A stretch of 41,229 nt of DNA from RUG12783 sp946409545. GTDB taxonomy: Bacteria; Bacillota_I; Bacilli_A; RF39; UBA660. Each line of letters begins with the position of its first letter. Positions within the stretch are counted from its first letter, which is position 1. The stretch lies in assembly GCA_946409545.1 (NCBI GenBank), contig CAMJWT010000016.1, positions 1-41,229 on the forward strand, in the 5' to 3' direction. The position numbers and the translations under genes were made by a program. Positions 14,083-22,484 of the stretch are shown one piece after another. The notes below the pieces were generated by a model. It worked only from the letters and a program-made list of their open reading frames with translations, was not told where the DNA came from and made no database searches.

Positions 14083-15873
14083 ATGAAGACAAAGAATTTA
14101 AAGATAAATAAAAAGAAAATTGGTGCTTTAATTCTTGCTGCTGGATTATTTATTGGTGGTGGAATTACCTTAACTCATAATTTATTAAATAGAGCTAGTG
14201 CTAATAGTGTAGAAACTTCTGAGTCTCAAGTTGAATCTGTTCCTTTTACTTACTTTTATAAAACAGGTGACTATGTTTTTGTTTCTAATGGTGAAACAAT
14301 AGGTTATATCAAGAATGAAAATATCGACTTTACTAATATTGAGATGCCTAATTATAAACCTGAATTTTATGATATGTATGTTACTACAGATAATGCTGGT
14401 GTATATTTATTGCCAGGAGGAAATGATTATTGCCATTTATTAAAAAAAGGCGATAAAGTTTCTGTAAACGCCATTAGTGATGATGGTTGGGCTGTAATTA
14501 ATTATTATGACGATAACAACGAATTAAAAATTGGTTTCGTTAATCGTTCATTTATTAATTGGATTAATCCAATGAGCCCTGAACCAGTTGCTACTGAAGA
14601 AAAAGAAGAAGAAACCAAAGTTTCAATCGCTGTAATAACAGGTGATAAAGTGAATGTACGTTCATCAATGGAAACAGGTACAAATAATCGTATTGGTTAT
14701 TGTAATACTGGTGATAAATTTACAATTATTGATAAAATTGGTGGTTGGTATTTAGTAGATTTTTATGGAAATGAAGGTTATATTAGTGAAAAATTTGTTA
14801 ATGTAGAAGAAATAGAACAAGAGGAATTACAAACAACAATTTCATCTAGTGAAGTTATTGTTGCTAAAATAACAGGTAATAATGTTAATATTCGTTCATC
14901 TACTAGTACCAAAAGTAGCAGCAACATTATTGGTTTCTGTGATATGACAGATAAATTTGAAATACTTGAAGAAGATGGTGAATGGTATAAAATCAATTAC
15001 TTAGGAAAAGTAGGTTACATTCATTCTGATTATGTTCGTAAAATAACTGTTGATAGAGAAGAATTTAATATTCAAAAAATGGTTGCCTTAAAAGCTTATG
15101 TGCCATTTTATATGGAGAATAAAACAGGTGTTTATTGTTATCTTCCAGAGAATCAAAATGTTCTTGTATTAAAAAAAGAAGGTAATCTATATAAAGTAAG
15201 TGTTGATGGTGTTATTGGATATGTTAATGTTAATGATACTAAATCATTAACTAAAAGATGTATTGTTGTTGATTTATCAAGACAAATTATTAAAGTATAT
15301 CATAATGGTATAGAAGTATTCCGATGCCATACAATTACAGGTAGTAAATCAATGCAATCTCATATGGGATGCTTTACTATAGGTCATCATATGGAAGGTT
15401 ATACTTTCCCAAGTAGTGGTATTTATAATGAATACTGGATTCAAGTTGATAAAAATAGAGGTTTCCATCCAGCCGATGCTAATGCCGGACATCCTTGGCA
15501 ACCAAAATCACATTTTGATGCGGTAGCTAAAGATGCTTATAAACATTGGGCTAAAGGTGAAGGAAGAACTTATCCAGATGAATATGGTAGTCATGGATGT
15601 TATAATATGATGTTAAAAGATATTATAATTCTATATGATTTATGTGATGTTGGTGATAATGTCTTAATTATCGGCCAAAATGATTTAATGAAATATAATC
15701 TATTAGGAAGTACAGATACTTTTGTAATGGCTAGTGATAGTGATTCAAATTTATATTTCATTTCACGTAGTACAGGAGCTGTAATAACAGTTCCATATAA
15801 TATTGAAGAAAGTGGTATGTATGTTAATAATTCTATTAATGACGATAATCCAAAAATTAAAACATTAGGTTAA
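14083..15873 (+). CDS. L,D-transpeptidase with SH3b domains
   Basis: A 596-residue exported enzyme that makes or edits 3-3 cross-links in peptidoglycan. It has an N-terminal basic tail and membrane helix (about 14-35). Two clear SH3b domains follow (ITGDKVNVRSSMETG..., ITGNNVNIRSSTSTK...), flanked by two weaker SH3-like units. A YkuD catalytic domain starts at about residue 400 (RCIVVDLSRQIIKVYHNG), with the active-site block GSHGCYNM (Cys 506). About 70 further residues follow the catalytic block. ATG 14083 is chosen because it begins a normal export signal; ATG 14065 precedes the GGGGG site. Confidence 0.9.
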   Translation: MKTKNLKINKKKIGALILAAGLFIGGGITLTHNLLNRASANSVETSESQVESVPFTYFYKTGDYVFVSNGETIGYIKNENIDFTNIEMPNYKPEFYDMYVTTDNAGVYLLPGGNDYCHLLKKGDKVSVNAISDDGWAVINYYDDNNELKIGFVNRSFINWINPMSPEPVATEEKEEETKVSIAVITGDKVNVRSSMETGTNNRIGYCNTGDKFTIIDKIGGWYLVDFYGNEGYISEKFVNVEEIEQEELQTTISSSEVIVAKITGNNVNIRSSTSTKSSSNIIGFCDMTDKFEILEEDGEWYKINYLGKVGYIHSDYVRKITVDREEFNIQKMVALKAYVPFYMENKTGVYCYLPENQNVLVLKKEGNLYKVSVDGVIGYVNVNDTKSLTKRCIVVDLSRQIIKVYHNGIEVFRCHTITGSKSMQSHMGCFTIGHHMEGYTFPSSGIYNEYWIQVDKNRGFHPADANAGHPWQPKSHFDAVAKDAYKHWAKGEGRTYPDEYGSHGCYNMMLKDIIILYDLCDVGDNVLIIGQNDLMKYNLLGSTDTFVMASDSDSNLYFISRSTGAVITVPYNIEESGMYVNNSINDDNPKIKTLG

Positions 15874-15898
15874 AAAGAGAGTGAAAACTCTCTTTTTT
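15872..15898 (+). terminator. Terminator of the L,D-transpeptidase gene
   Basis: AGAGAGT (15876-15882), GAAA tetraloop, ACTCTCT (15887-15893), T run to 15898. Confidence 0.9.
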
Positions 15899-15902
15899 AT
15901 TG

Positions 15903-15920
15903 TATAATGTTATTGGTGAT
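15903..15920 (+). promoter_or_regulatory. Compact promoter and GGTGAT site of lspA
   Basis: TATAAT (15903-15908) starts five bases after the previous terminator's T run, and GGTGAT (15915-15920) lies three bases before the ATG. The transcript would begin at or just before the ribosome binding site. Confidence 0.6.
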
Positions 15921-15923
15921 ATT

Positions 15924-16400
15924 ATGAAAAAGAAATATTTTATAATTACTTTTCTTTTCTTTTTTATCGATTTAATTAGTAAAGTAGTAATGTCAAAAAT
16001 ATTAGAAGTTAATGAAAGTATTAAAGTAATTAAGAATTTCTTTTATCTTACCCTTGCTCATAATAATGGAGCAGCTTTTAGTATTTTAAAAGATAGACAA
16101 ATATTATTAATAATAATGACTGTTATAGCTTTATTTTTTATATATAAATATATGAATAAAGAAGATATGAATAAGCTTGAAGGTTTTGCTTTCTCAATGA
16201 TAACAGGTGGTATTTTAGGTAATTTATTTGATCGTGTTGTATATAATTATGTAATTGATTTTTTAGATTTTAAAATCTTTGGTTATGATTATCCAATCTT
16301 TAATTTTGCAGATACTTTTATTGTTATAGGTGTAATATTATTGGTAATTAATTATTTTAAGGAGTTACGAAATGAAAGAAGTAGTAGTAGAAGAAAGTAA
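15924..16400 (+). CDS. lspA: Lipoprotein signal peptidase
   Basis: LspA cleaves the signal peptide of diacylated prolipoproteins. The 158-residue product has four membrane helices and the family motifs AHNNGAAFSIL, GGILGNLFDRV, YVIDFLDFKIF (catalytic Asp) and FNFADTFIVIG (second catalytic Asp). ATG 15924 has GGTGAT three bases upstream; an ATG at 15900 lies inside the terminator-promoter region. Its 3' end overlaps the rluD start by 29 bases, a common gene pair. A substrate is encoded nearby (lipoprotein amidase at 19236). Confidence 0.95.
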   Translation: MKKKYFIITFLFFFIDLISKVVMSKILEVNESIKVIKNFFYLTLAHNNGAAFSILKDRQILLIIMTVIALFFIYKYMNKEDMNKLEGFAFSMITGGILGNLFDRVVYNYVIDFLDFKIFGYDYPIFNFADTFIVIGVILLVINYFKELRNERSSSRRK

Positions 16401-17259
16401 TATAAGACTTGATAGTTACCTTGCTAGTAATCTTGATATTTCAAGAAGTAAAATAAAAAAACTACTTGATGAAGATAAGATTCTCGTAAATGGTAAAGTT
16501 GTAAAAGCTAGTTACAAAGTTCAAATAGATGATGTTATAAATATTAATGATGAACTTGATTTCAATATTGATATTAAAGGCGAAGATATTCCATTAGATA
16601 TTGTTTATGAAAATGATGACTTGTTAGTTATTAATAAGAAAAGTGGAATGGTAACGCATCCAGCTCCTGGTAATTATACTGGTACTTTAGTAAATGCCCT
16701 TTTAGGTAAATATAATTTGTCCAATGATAAATTAAGACCAGGTATTGTTCATCGTCTTGATAAAGATACTAGTGGCCTTATGCTAGTTGCTAAAAATGAT
16801 TGGACTCATGATAAACTATCTAAAATGATTAAAGAAAAGAGTGTTAAAAGAATTTACCTTGCTCTTGTTGATGGTGTTATTAATCATGATACGGGAACGA
16901 TTGATGCACCAATTGGAAGGGATCCTAAAGATCGTGAAAAAATGATGGTTACTGATGTTAATAGTAAAGAAGCTAGAACAAACTTTAAAGTCTTAAAAAG
17001 ATTTAAAAATCATACTTTAATAGAATGTATTCTTGATACTGGTAGAACTCATCAAATAAGAGTTCATATGAAATATATTGGTCATCCAGTAACGAATGAT
17101 CCTATTTATGGTAAATGTTTTAATCCATCTTTTGGACAAATGTTACATTCAAAAGAAATTGATTTTAATAATCCTCGTGATAATAAAAGAATTCATTTTG
17201 AAGTAAATCCTCCAAAAGAATTTAATGATATTTTAAATGAATTAGAAGAAACATTATAA
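16372..17259 (+). CDS. rluD: 23S rRNA pseudouridine synthase, RluD type
   Basis: Isomerises specific uridines in 23S rRNA. The 295-residue product has an N-terminal S4 RNA-binding domain (IRLDSYLASNLDISRSKIKKLLDEDKI split over residues 10-36) and the catalytic domain with GIVHRLDKDTSGLMLVAK (catalytic Asp), AREEK-like TNFKVLKRF and LDTGRTHQIRVHM. AAGGAG lies inside the lspA coding end, so the two are co-translated. RluD subfamily is favoured by the S4 domain, but exact target sites cannot be read from sequence. Confidence 0.93.
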   Translation: MKEVVVEESNIRLDSYLASNLDISRSKIKKLLDEDKILVNGKVVKASYKVQIDDVININDELDFNIDIKGEDIPLDIVYENDDLLVINKKSGMVTHPAPGNYTGTLVNALLGKYNLSNDKLRPGIVHRLDKDTSGLMLVAKNDWTHDKLSKMIKEKSVKRIYLALVDGVINHDTGTIDAPIGRDPKDREKMMVTDVNSKEARTNFKVLKRFKNHTLIECILDTGRTHQIRVHMKYIGHPVTNDPIYGKCFNPSFGQMLHSKEIDFNNPRDNKRIHFEVNPPKEFNDILNELEETL

Positions 17260-17272
17260 TGTTTCTTTTTTT
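17248..17272 (+). terminator. Terminator of lspA-rluD
   Basis: GAAACAT (17248-17254) and ATGTTTC (17259-17265) overlap the rluD stop, followed by a T run. Confidence 0.85.
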
Positions 17273-17283
17273 ATGTTAATAAG

Positions 17284-17312
17284 TTGATAATTATTATAAA
17301 AATTGATAATAT
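17284..17312 (+). promoter_or_regulatory. Promoter of the WXG-like operon
   Basis: -35 TTGATA (17284-17289), 17-nt spacer, -10 TAATAT (17307-17312), then AGGAGG ahead of ATG 17329. Confidence 0.6.
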
Positions 17313-17328
17313 TAAATAGGAGGATATT

Positions 17329-17604
17329 ATGGGAATATATCGTAACTATAAAGGAAGTTTTGATAATGAATTATCTAATTTATCAGAAAGAAGTACTTTA
17401 GTTGATAATGAAATAACAAAGCTAGAATATATTGTTAATGGTATTACTTCTAGTTGGAAAGATCGAACAACAGAAGAATTTATTAGTAATACTAATAGTA
17501 GAATAGAAGAAATTAAAAAAATAGAAAAAGATGGTATGGAAGAAATAGAAGATGTTTTAAACCAAATTCATGCTCTTTTAGATAGATATAAGGCGGCGAG
17601 TTAA
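17329..17604 (+). CDS. WXG100/ESAT-6-like small helical protein
   Basis: A 91-residue all-helical protein without signal peptide. Two long helices are separated by a turn with SSWKDRTTEEF (Trp 43), placed like the WXG turn of Esx proteins, with Asp in place of Gly. Esx proteins are exported as helical hairpin dimers by type VII systems. It is the first gene of a four-gene operon (2-3 base gaps, then an overlap) of similar size and shape. No secretion ATPase gene is in the window. The assignment rests on length, helical pattern and operon layout. Confidence 0.6.
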   Translation: MGIYRNYKGSFDNELSNLSERSTLVDNEITKLEYIVNGITSSWKDRTTEEFISNTNSRIEEIKKIEKDGMEEIEDVLNQIHALLDRYKAAS

Positions 17605-17606
17605 AA

Positions 17607-17894
17607 ATGAATATAATAATTAATTTCGATTCTGTAAATGATGTTATTACTAGCCTAGAAACTATAAAGACGAATATTATAGCTTGTTATTATGAAAATC
17701 TTTCATTAAATTCTTATGAAGGAAGTAAAAAAGAAGATATTGAAGGTTTTATAAATGGTAGTTTAATAAGTACATGTAATAATATTAATTCTATAATTGA
17801 TAATATTATTAGTGATGTAAAAAAGATTAATGGTATGTATGAAGAGGCTAATCTTGAAAATAGAGATACCGTTAATAATTTAGGGAAGAGGTGA
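17607..17894 (+). CDS. Small helical protein, second gene of the WXG-like operon
   Basis: 95 residues, no signal peptide, predominantly helical, with a central NSYEGSKKEDIEGF turn at the place where WXG proteins break their two helices. It resembles the helper or partner proteins coded beside LXG effectors, which also have the Esx fold, but I cannot match it to a named family. It begins two bases after the previous stop and ends four bases before the next ATG. The UGA stop supports the standard code. Confidence 0.55.
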   Translation: MNIIINFDSVNDVITSLETIKTNIIACYYENLSLNSYEGSKKEDIEGFINGSLISTCNNINSIIDNIISDVKKINGMYEEANLENRDTVNNLGKR

Positions 17895-17897
17895 ATT

Positions 17898-18143
17898 ATG
17901 TCAGCAATAAGTGAAAATAATGCAGCAATGAGTAATCTAAGTACAGCATCTGAATATTTAACGAAAGCTAATTCTTTAATATATGCCGATAATGATAATG
18001 GAATAACAGATATTGTTTTAGATAACCTTTCTATTTTAATCTCTAATATAAGTATTGTCAGAGGTAATATTAATTTACTTAACAATAAGATAAGTGCTGA
18101 AATAGAAAGAGAAAGACAAAAAGGTGATACTAATGACGATTAA
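17898..18143 (+). CDS. Small helical protein, third gene of the WXG-like operon
   Basis: 81 residues, helical and polar (SAISENNAAMSNLSTASEYLTKANSLI, written here as one helix of about residues 2-28, then a second from about 37). AGAGGTGA precedes the ATG. It lacks Trp and any signal peptide. It overlaps the next gene by 11 bases. Together with the two genes before it, it forms a set of three Esx-sized proteins ahead of a larger fourth product. Function unknown. Confidence 0.55.
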   Translation: MSAISENNAAMSNLSTASEYLTKANSLIYADNDNGITDIVLDNLSILISNISIVRGNINLLNNKISAEIERERQKGDTNDD

Positions 18144-19179
18144 TACAGATAGTGTTACAAATGGCTTAGAGTATTTAGATTTAGCTTTAAGTGAGTTAAA
18201 AAAAGGTTTGACTAATATTACTAATGGTAAATCATCTTGTCCATATAATGTTCCTTATCAAGAAGTAATAGATCAAGTTAATTATTTAATTACAATGTGT
18301 ACAGATGAAATCAATGCTTGTAATAATTTTAATGATCAAGTAACTCTTGATGATAAGATAATAGATTCAATATTAAATCCAGAAGGAGAAAATAGTGATA
18401 ATTCTGAAACTCCTGAAGTACTTTATCCTAATTATGATATGATTGCTAAAAAACCAGGTTCTTTATTAGGAGAAAAAGGAAATTCTAAGACATCATTTAT
18501 GTCTATTAAAGAAGGATATCTATTTAAAGTAATAGATTCTGGTGATCCTGATGACCCATATGCACTTGTAATATGTTATCGAGCAGATGGAAAGCCAGGT
18601 CATGTTGGTTATGTTAAAAAAGATTGTTTAGAGGAAACTGGTGGAGATAGTAAATTAGGATTTACGGTTGAAGAAACTGGTGGTTTTGCAAGAGTAAATG
18701 AACGTGGTGTTAGAGTGCGTGAAACTCCTGGCGGGGAAGTTTTAACAACTGCTGATAAAGGAACTTATGTTTATGTTATAGGATTTACTCCTGTTCCTGA
18801 TTTTGATAATGAAAAATCTTGGTATATTGTCTCTTATCGTAATAAAGAAGGTAAGATTGAAACAGGTTTTATGCGTGAAGATATGCTAGATTGGTATGAT
18901 AGTGAAGAAGATATGCGACAAGCTTATAGTAAAGAAAGTGATCGCGCTTTAGTAACAGGAGATAAAGTTCGTTTAAGAAGTTCCGATACTACTGAAGCTG
19001 ACAATATTATTGATAAATTAGATAAAGATGCTGAAGTAGTTATCTTAGAAGAAACTCCTGAATGGTATCGTGTTCGATATAAGCAAAAAGAAGGATTCAT
19101 TAGTAAACAATATGTAAAAAGACAAGAACCAAGAAGTACACCAAAAGAATTAGATGGTTATACTTTTGAAGGAAATTAG
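18133..19179 (+). CDS. Helical N-domain protein with SH3b domains
   Basis: A 348-residue protein. The first 80 residues (NTDSVTNGLEYLDLALSELK onward) are helical like the preceding small proteins, with Cys at SSCPYN, TMCTD and NACNN. Then come SH3-like units, the clearest being GFARVNERGVRVRETPGGEV and LVTGDKVRLRSSDTTEAD...GFISKQYVK at the C-terminus. It has no signal peptide or membrane helix, so if it works at the wall it needs a non-Sec route, consistent with an LXG-like substrate. ATG 18133 has AAGGTGAT upstream; GTG 18124 overlaps that site. Confidence 0.65.
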   Translation: MTINTDSVTNGLEYLDLALSELKKGLTNITNGKSSCPYNVPYQEVIDQVNYLITMCTDEINACNNFNDQVTLDDKIIDSILNPEGENSDNSETPEVLYPNYDMIAKKPGSLLGEKGNSKTSFMSIKEGYLFKVIDSGDPDDPYALVICYRADGKPGHVGYVKKDCLEETGGDSKLGFTVEETGGFARVNERGVRVRETPGGEVLTTADKGTYVYVIGFTPVPDFDNEKSWYIVSYRNKEGKIETGFMREDMLDWYDSEEDMRQAYSKESDRALVTGDKVRLRSSDTTEADNIIDKLDKDAEVVILEETPEWYRVRYKQKEGFISKQYVKRQEPRSTPKELDGYTFEGN

Positions 19180-19207
19180 AAGAAAAAATGTTTTTTTCTT
19201 CTTTTTT
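19178..19207 (+). terminator. Terminator of the WXG-like operon
   Basis: AGAAGAAAAAA (19178-19188) pairs with TTTTTTTCTTCT (19191-19202), overlapping the stop codon; T run to 19207. TATAAT for the next gene starts at 19212. Confidence 0.8.
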
Positions 19208-19235
19208 ATTGTATAATTAAAAAGTAGGAGTTTAT

Positions 19236-20498
19236 ATGAAAAAGATAGTATTATTATTTATAGTTTCTTTTTTGCTTATAGGTTGTGGAAGTGAAAAAAT
19301 TAATAATCCATATTATGAAACATTATTAAAAACAGAGAAAGAAAGTTTCATTGATATTATAGAATATACAAGATATGGAAAACATTTGAATATTAAGTTT
19401 GAAACAAGTTTAGAAAGTCCTAAATTAGTATTAAAAAATAGTGAACATGAATATTTATTTCCATTATATAAAGATGGTAATTATTATGTAACTAATGAAT
19501 ATATTAACTCCGGTATTAATTTAGATACAATCCCTGTTGGTAAATATGTATTATTATTAAAAGTAACAACGAAAAATGAAAAAGGAGAAGATGTTAATAA
19601 ATATTATCATTTTAAAAATAAAACATCATTTTCTAACATTGAATACTATACTTTAACTAGAAAAGATGATAAAGGTAATAATTATAATAATAAAGTTGAT
19701 TTTGTTTTTGATACATTTAATGATTATAACTTTTTAAAAATTGATGTTACAAGAAGTGAATTACCAGAAGATGTTTATGACATCATATTAGATCCAGGTC
19801 ATGGTGGTAATGATCCAGGAGCTGTTAATGGTAAATATCATGAAGCAGATTTCAATTTAAAATATGCTCTTTTGTTAAAAGAAGAATTAGAGAATATGGG
19901 ATTAAAAGTTAAATTAACAAGAGAAAGTGATATTAGTCCTAAAACTTATGGATATAATTCAAGAATAGGTATTCCTTATGAAGCTAAAGCTAAATTAATG
20001 TTATCCCTTCATCAAAATAGTGGGGATCGATATGCTAATGGTGTTGAAATATATATGGCTTATGGTGATAATCCATATATGGCAAAAGCCTTAGCTGATA
20101 ATATTGCAACAAGAACAAGTTGTGGTTATTCTGCTAATACTATTAATCGAGTTAGTAATGGTACATATTTAAGAGTCTTTACTCAAAGTGATATTAATGC
20201 ATCAGCTAAAAAAGCTAAAAGTAAAGGATGGGAATATTATAATCAACAACCTAATACGACATATTATTATTTTATTCGAGAAACTGGTGGTTTTATTACA
20301 AAAGCCTTTGTCGATGGAAGAAATCCTGAATATGAAGCTAATCCATATTATAAAGAGAATTATGGAACAGAAGCTTATTTAGTAGAAATGGGATTTATAT
20401 CAAATAAAAAGAATTTAGAAGCATTAACAAGTGAACAAGATAAATATTTAGAAGCTTTAGTAGAAAGCGTTAAATATTACGTAAATAGTGATTATTAA
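19236..20498 (+). CDS. N-acetylmuramoyl-L-alanine amidase lipoprotein
   Basis: A 420-residue lipoprotein that cleaves the bond between MurNAc and the stem peptide. Its lipobox is LLIGC (Cys 17). The N-terminal half to about residue 180 is a beta-rich domain I do not recognise. The C-terminal half is an Amidase_3 domain with zinc ligands in DPGHGG (His 189), HEAD (Glu 203) and SLHQN (His 259), and the catalytic VEMGF (Glu 384). It is anchored to the outer face of the membrane after processing by LspA. The next gene follows after 14 bases without a terminator, so both are probably one transcript. Confidence 0.92.
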   Translation: MKKIVLLFIVSFLLIGCGSEKINNPYYETLLKTEKESFIDIIEYTRYGKHLNIKFETSLESPKLVLKNSEHEYLFPLYKDGNYYVTNEYINSGINLDTIPVGKYVLLLKVTTKNEKGEDVNKYYHFKNKTSFSNIEYYTLTRKDDKGNNYNNKVDFVFDTFNDYNFLKIDVTRSELPEDVYDIILDPGHGGNDPGAVNGKYHEADFNLKYALLLKEELENMGLKVKLTRESDISPKTYGYNSRIGIPYEAKAKLMLSLHQNSGDRYANGVEIYMAYGDNPYMAKALADNIATRTSCGYSANTINRVSNGTYLRVFTQSDINASAKKAKSKGWEYYNQQPNTTYYYFIRETGGFITKAFVDGRNPEYEANPYYKENYGTEAYLVEMGFISNKKNLEALTSEQDKYLEALVESVKYYVNSDY

Positions 20499-20512
20499 AA
20501 AGGAGAATAAAT

Positions 20513-21319
20513 ATGGAAAAAAATGTTATAAGAGATTTAGATACGTTAAAGATAAGAGCCTTATCAGTTATTAAATCAACAGTTATGTATATGAATTCTT
20601 TATCACCTCTTAACAATGAATATTTTATGTCACCAAATGAATTAAAAAGACTTCAAGCTTATCGTGAAGAAATTGAAACAATCGCTTCAAAGTATGATAA
20701 TATTTTCTTTACAATACCATATGAAGAAAGAGGAAGAGTTGAATACATGAATATTCTTGGTAGATTTAATCGTACCTTATATGAAATGGATTCATTAGAA
20801 GCAGTTAGTTCAAGTGATGATGAATTTGATTTACAAAAGAAATTTGGTAAAGCTTTATCATATGGAAAACAAGCTGTTGAAAGAAAAATTAAAGCGGAAA
20901 AAGAAAATAATCCTGATGAACTTGCTAAAAGTAATCGTGTCTTAAGATGCTGTGGTGAAGTCTTTAGAGGTCATTTCTGGGGAGAATCTTATCAAGAAGA
21001 TTTAGATAAATATGAAGAAAGAGTACGCATTGGAAGAACTACTAAAGATGATATTAATGATTATAATTTATTAATAAGTGAAATGGATGCTTTAGCTATC
21101 AGTTATGCGAAAGATTTGATTAATGGTAATGATATTAAAGACTATGAATTAAAATTTATGGAAATCTTCGCTAAAGAAGAAGAGTTACAAAGATTTATGT
21201 CAACAGATGAATTAAGATCATTAAAAATATATAGTCTTCGTTGGATTAAATTAGATGTTGAAAGAGATCCTCGAGCATTCTTACTAAGTAAAGGTATCAC
21301 AATGGGAGCTACTAAATAA
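20513..21319 (+). CDS. Hypothetical helical cytoplasmic protein
   Basis: 268 residues, not recognised. No signal peptide or membrane segment. The sequence is helical and charged throughout, with a run (KALSYGKQAVERKIKAEKE) suited to a coiled coil near the middle and an RCCGEVFRGHFWGES segment rich in Cys, His and Trp at about residues 143-157. AAGGAG precedes ATG 20513, 14 bases after the amidase stop, so it is probably co-transcribed with the amidase gene. Confidence 0.75.
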   Translation: MEKNVIRDLDTLKIRALSVIKSTVMYMNSLSPLNNEYFMSPNELKRLQAYREEIETIASKYDNIFFTIPYEERGRVEYMNILGRFNRTLYEMDSLEAVSSSDDEFDLQKKFGKALSYGKQAVERKIKAEKENNPDELAKSNRVLRCCGEVFRGHFWGESYQEDLDKYEERVRIGRTTKDDINDYNLLISEMDALAISYAKDLINGNDIKDYELKFMEIFAKEEELQRFMSTDELRSLKIYSLRWIKLDVERDPRAFLLSKGITMGATK

Positions 21320-21320
21320 T

Positions 21321-21346
21321 AAAAGACAATTATTTGTCTTTTTTTT
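21321..21346 (+). terminator. Terminator after the amidase operon
   Basis: AAAAGACAA (21321-21329), TTAT loop, TTGTCTTTT (21334-21342), T run. Confidence 0.9.
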
Positions 21347-21422
21347 GTAAACGAAGAAGATTATTTAGTTAATAAATTGCATTACTATTTTATTAATTTT
21401 ATAATTAAAATAGAGGTATTGT

Positions 21423-22412
21423 ATGGATGATAAGATAATCATTAAGAAAAAGAATCATAATAAAAAACAAAAAATAATAACAATATTATTATGTATAAGT
21501 TTATTTTGTGTTTTTAGTATTCTTTTTTTAGTTGTTTCAGATAGACAGTCATATTATAGACCATCAAATAAAATAAAAGAGTTAACGTTATCAGAATTTG
21601 ATAATTATAAAATAGTAAGTATTGATAATGATGTATATATAAAAGATATAAAAAATAATATTTTAACGAAGTTAAATATCAAAAAGGAGATTAAAGATAA
21701 TAAAACGATTTATTCATATAACGATAATAAATATAGTTATATAAGTATCTTTGGTGATATTACAGATAATCGATTATGGTTATTTGATGATAATACTGTA
21801 AGTATTTATGATTATAAAGAAGATAAAATAATTAATAATGTTAGTCAAGATACTAAAAAGAATTTATCACTTGTTAAAACTAATAATACATACTTTTATG
21901 TTATGGAAGCTAGTGATATAACTTATAATAGTTATTACGCTATTATATATAATAAATCATTAACAAATATTTTAAATGAAGATTATTATTTAATACTTGA
22001 TGATATTAAAGATAATATGCTTTATTTTCATAACTTAAATTATAATAATAAAAGTAGTGTCATTTTCTTTAGTTTAAATCAAAACGGTATTATCAAGAAA
22101 TATCGTACTTTTGATAATATTAAAGTTTTAGGATATGATTTTGATAATGATAATTATATTGTTGATCTAAATCATAAATTAATATTAAAAGATAAAAATG
22201 ATAAAGAGATAAAAACAATTGTTGATGTACCACTACCTTATTCTTCAGATTATACTAATGTTATTACTAAAATATCATTTAATGTTAATGATAATAAAGA
22301 AAGAGTTATAAATATTCGTTTTACATGTGAAGATGGTATCGAAGAAGGTATATATAATTATGAATATACATATAATGTAGTAAGTGATAAATTAGATTTA
22401 GTTAAAAGATAA
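21423..22412 (+). CDS. Membrane-anchored exported protein, possible propeller-like repeats
   Basis: A 329-residue protein with a basic cytoplasmic tail (IIIKKKNHNKKQK), one membrane helix at about residues 19-39 (ITILLCISLFCVFSILFLVV) and a large outside domain. The anchor resembles those of the paralogs at 10892 and 11525 (FFCVLSILLL versus LFCVFSILFL). The outside part repeats short strands ending in aromatic or Asp residues (NRLWLFDDNTVSIYDYKEDK, YYAIIYNK, NMLYFHNL, VIFFSLNQ), which could be a beta-propeller. Function unknown. TATAAT and AGAGG precede the ATG closely. Confidence 0.75.
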   Translation: MDDKIIIKKKNHNKKQKIITILLCISLFCVFSILFLVVSDRQSYYRPSNKIKELTLSEFDNYKIVSIDNDVYIKDIKNNILTKLNIKKEIKDNKTIYSYNDNKYSYISIFGDITDNRLWLFDDNTVSIYDYKEDKIINNVSQDTKKNLSLVKTNNTYFYVMEASDITYNSYYAIIYNKSLTNILNEDYYLILDDIKDNMLYFHNLNYNNKSSVIFFSLNQNGIIKKYRTFDNIKVLGYDFDNDNYIVDLNHKLILKDKNDKEIKTIVDVPLPYSSDYTNVITKISFNVNDNKERVINIRFTCEDGIEEGIYNYEYTYNVVSDKLDLVKR

Positions 22413-22435
22413 AAGAAAGAGTAATCTTTCTTTTT
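22411..22435 (+). terminator. Terminator after 22412 gene
   Basis: AAAAGAAAGA (22411-22420), GTAA loop, TCTTTCTTTT (22425-22434). Confidence 0.85.
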
Positions 22436-22484
22436 ATTATTGATAATAAATAATCATAATGTTATATTTTAAATGGTGATAATT

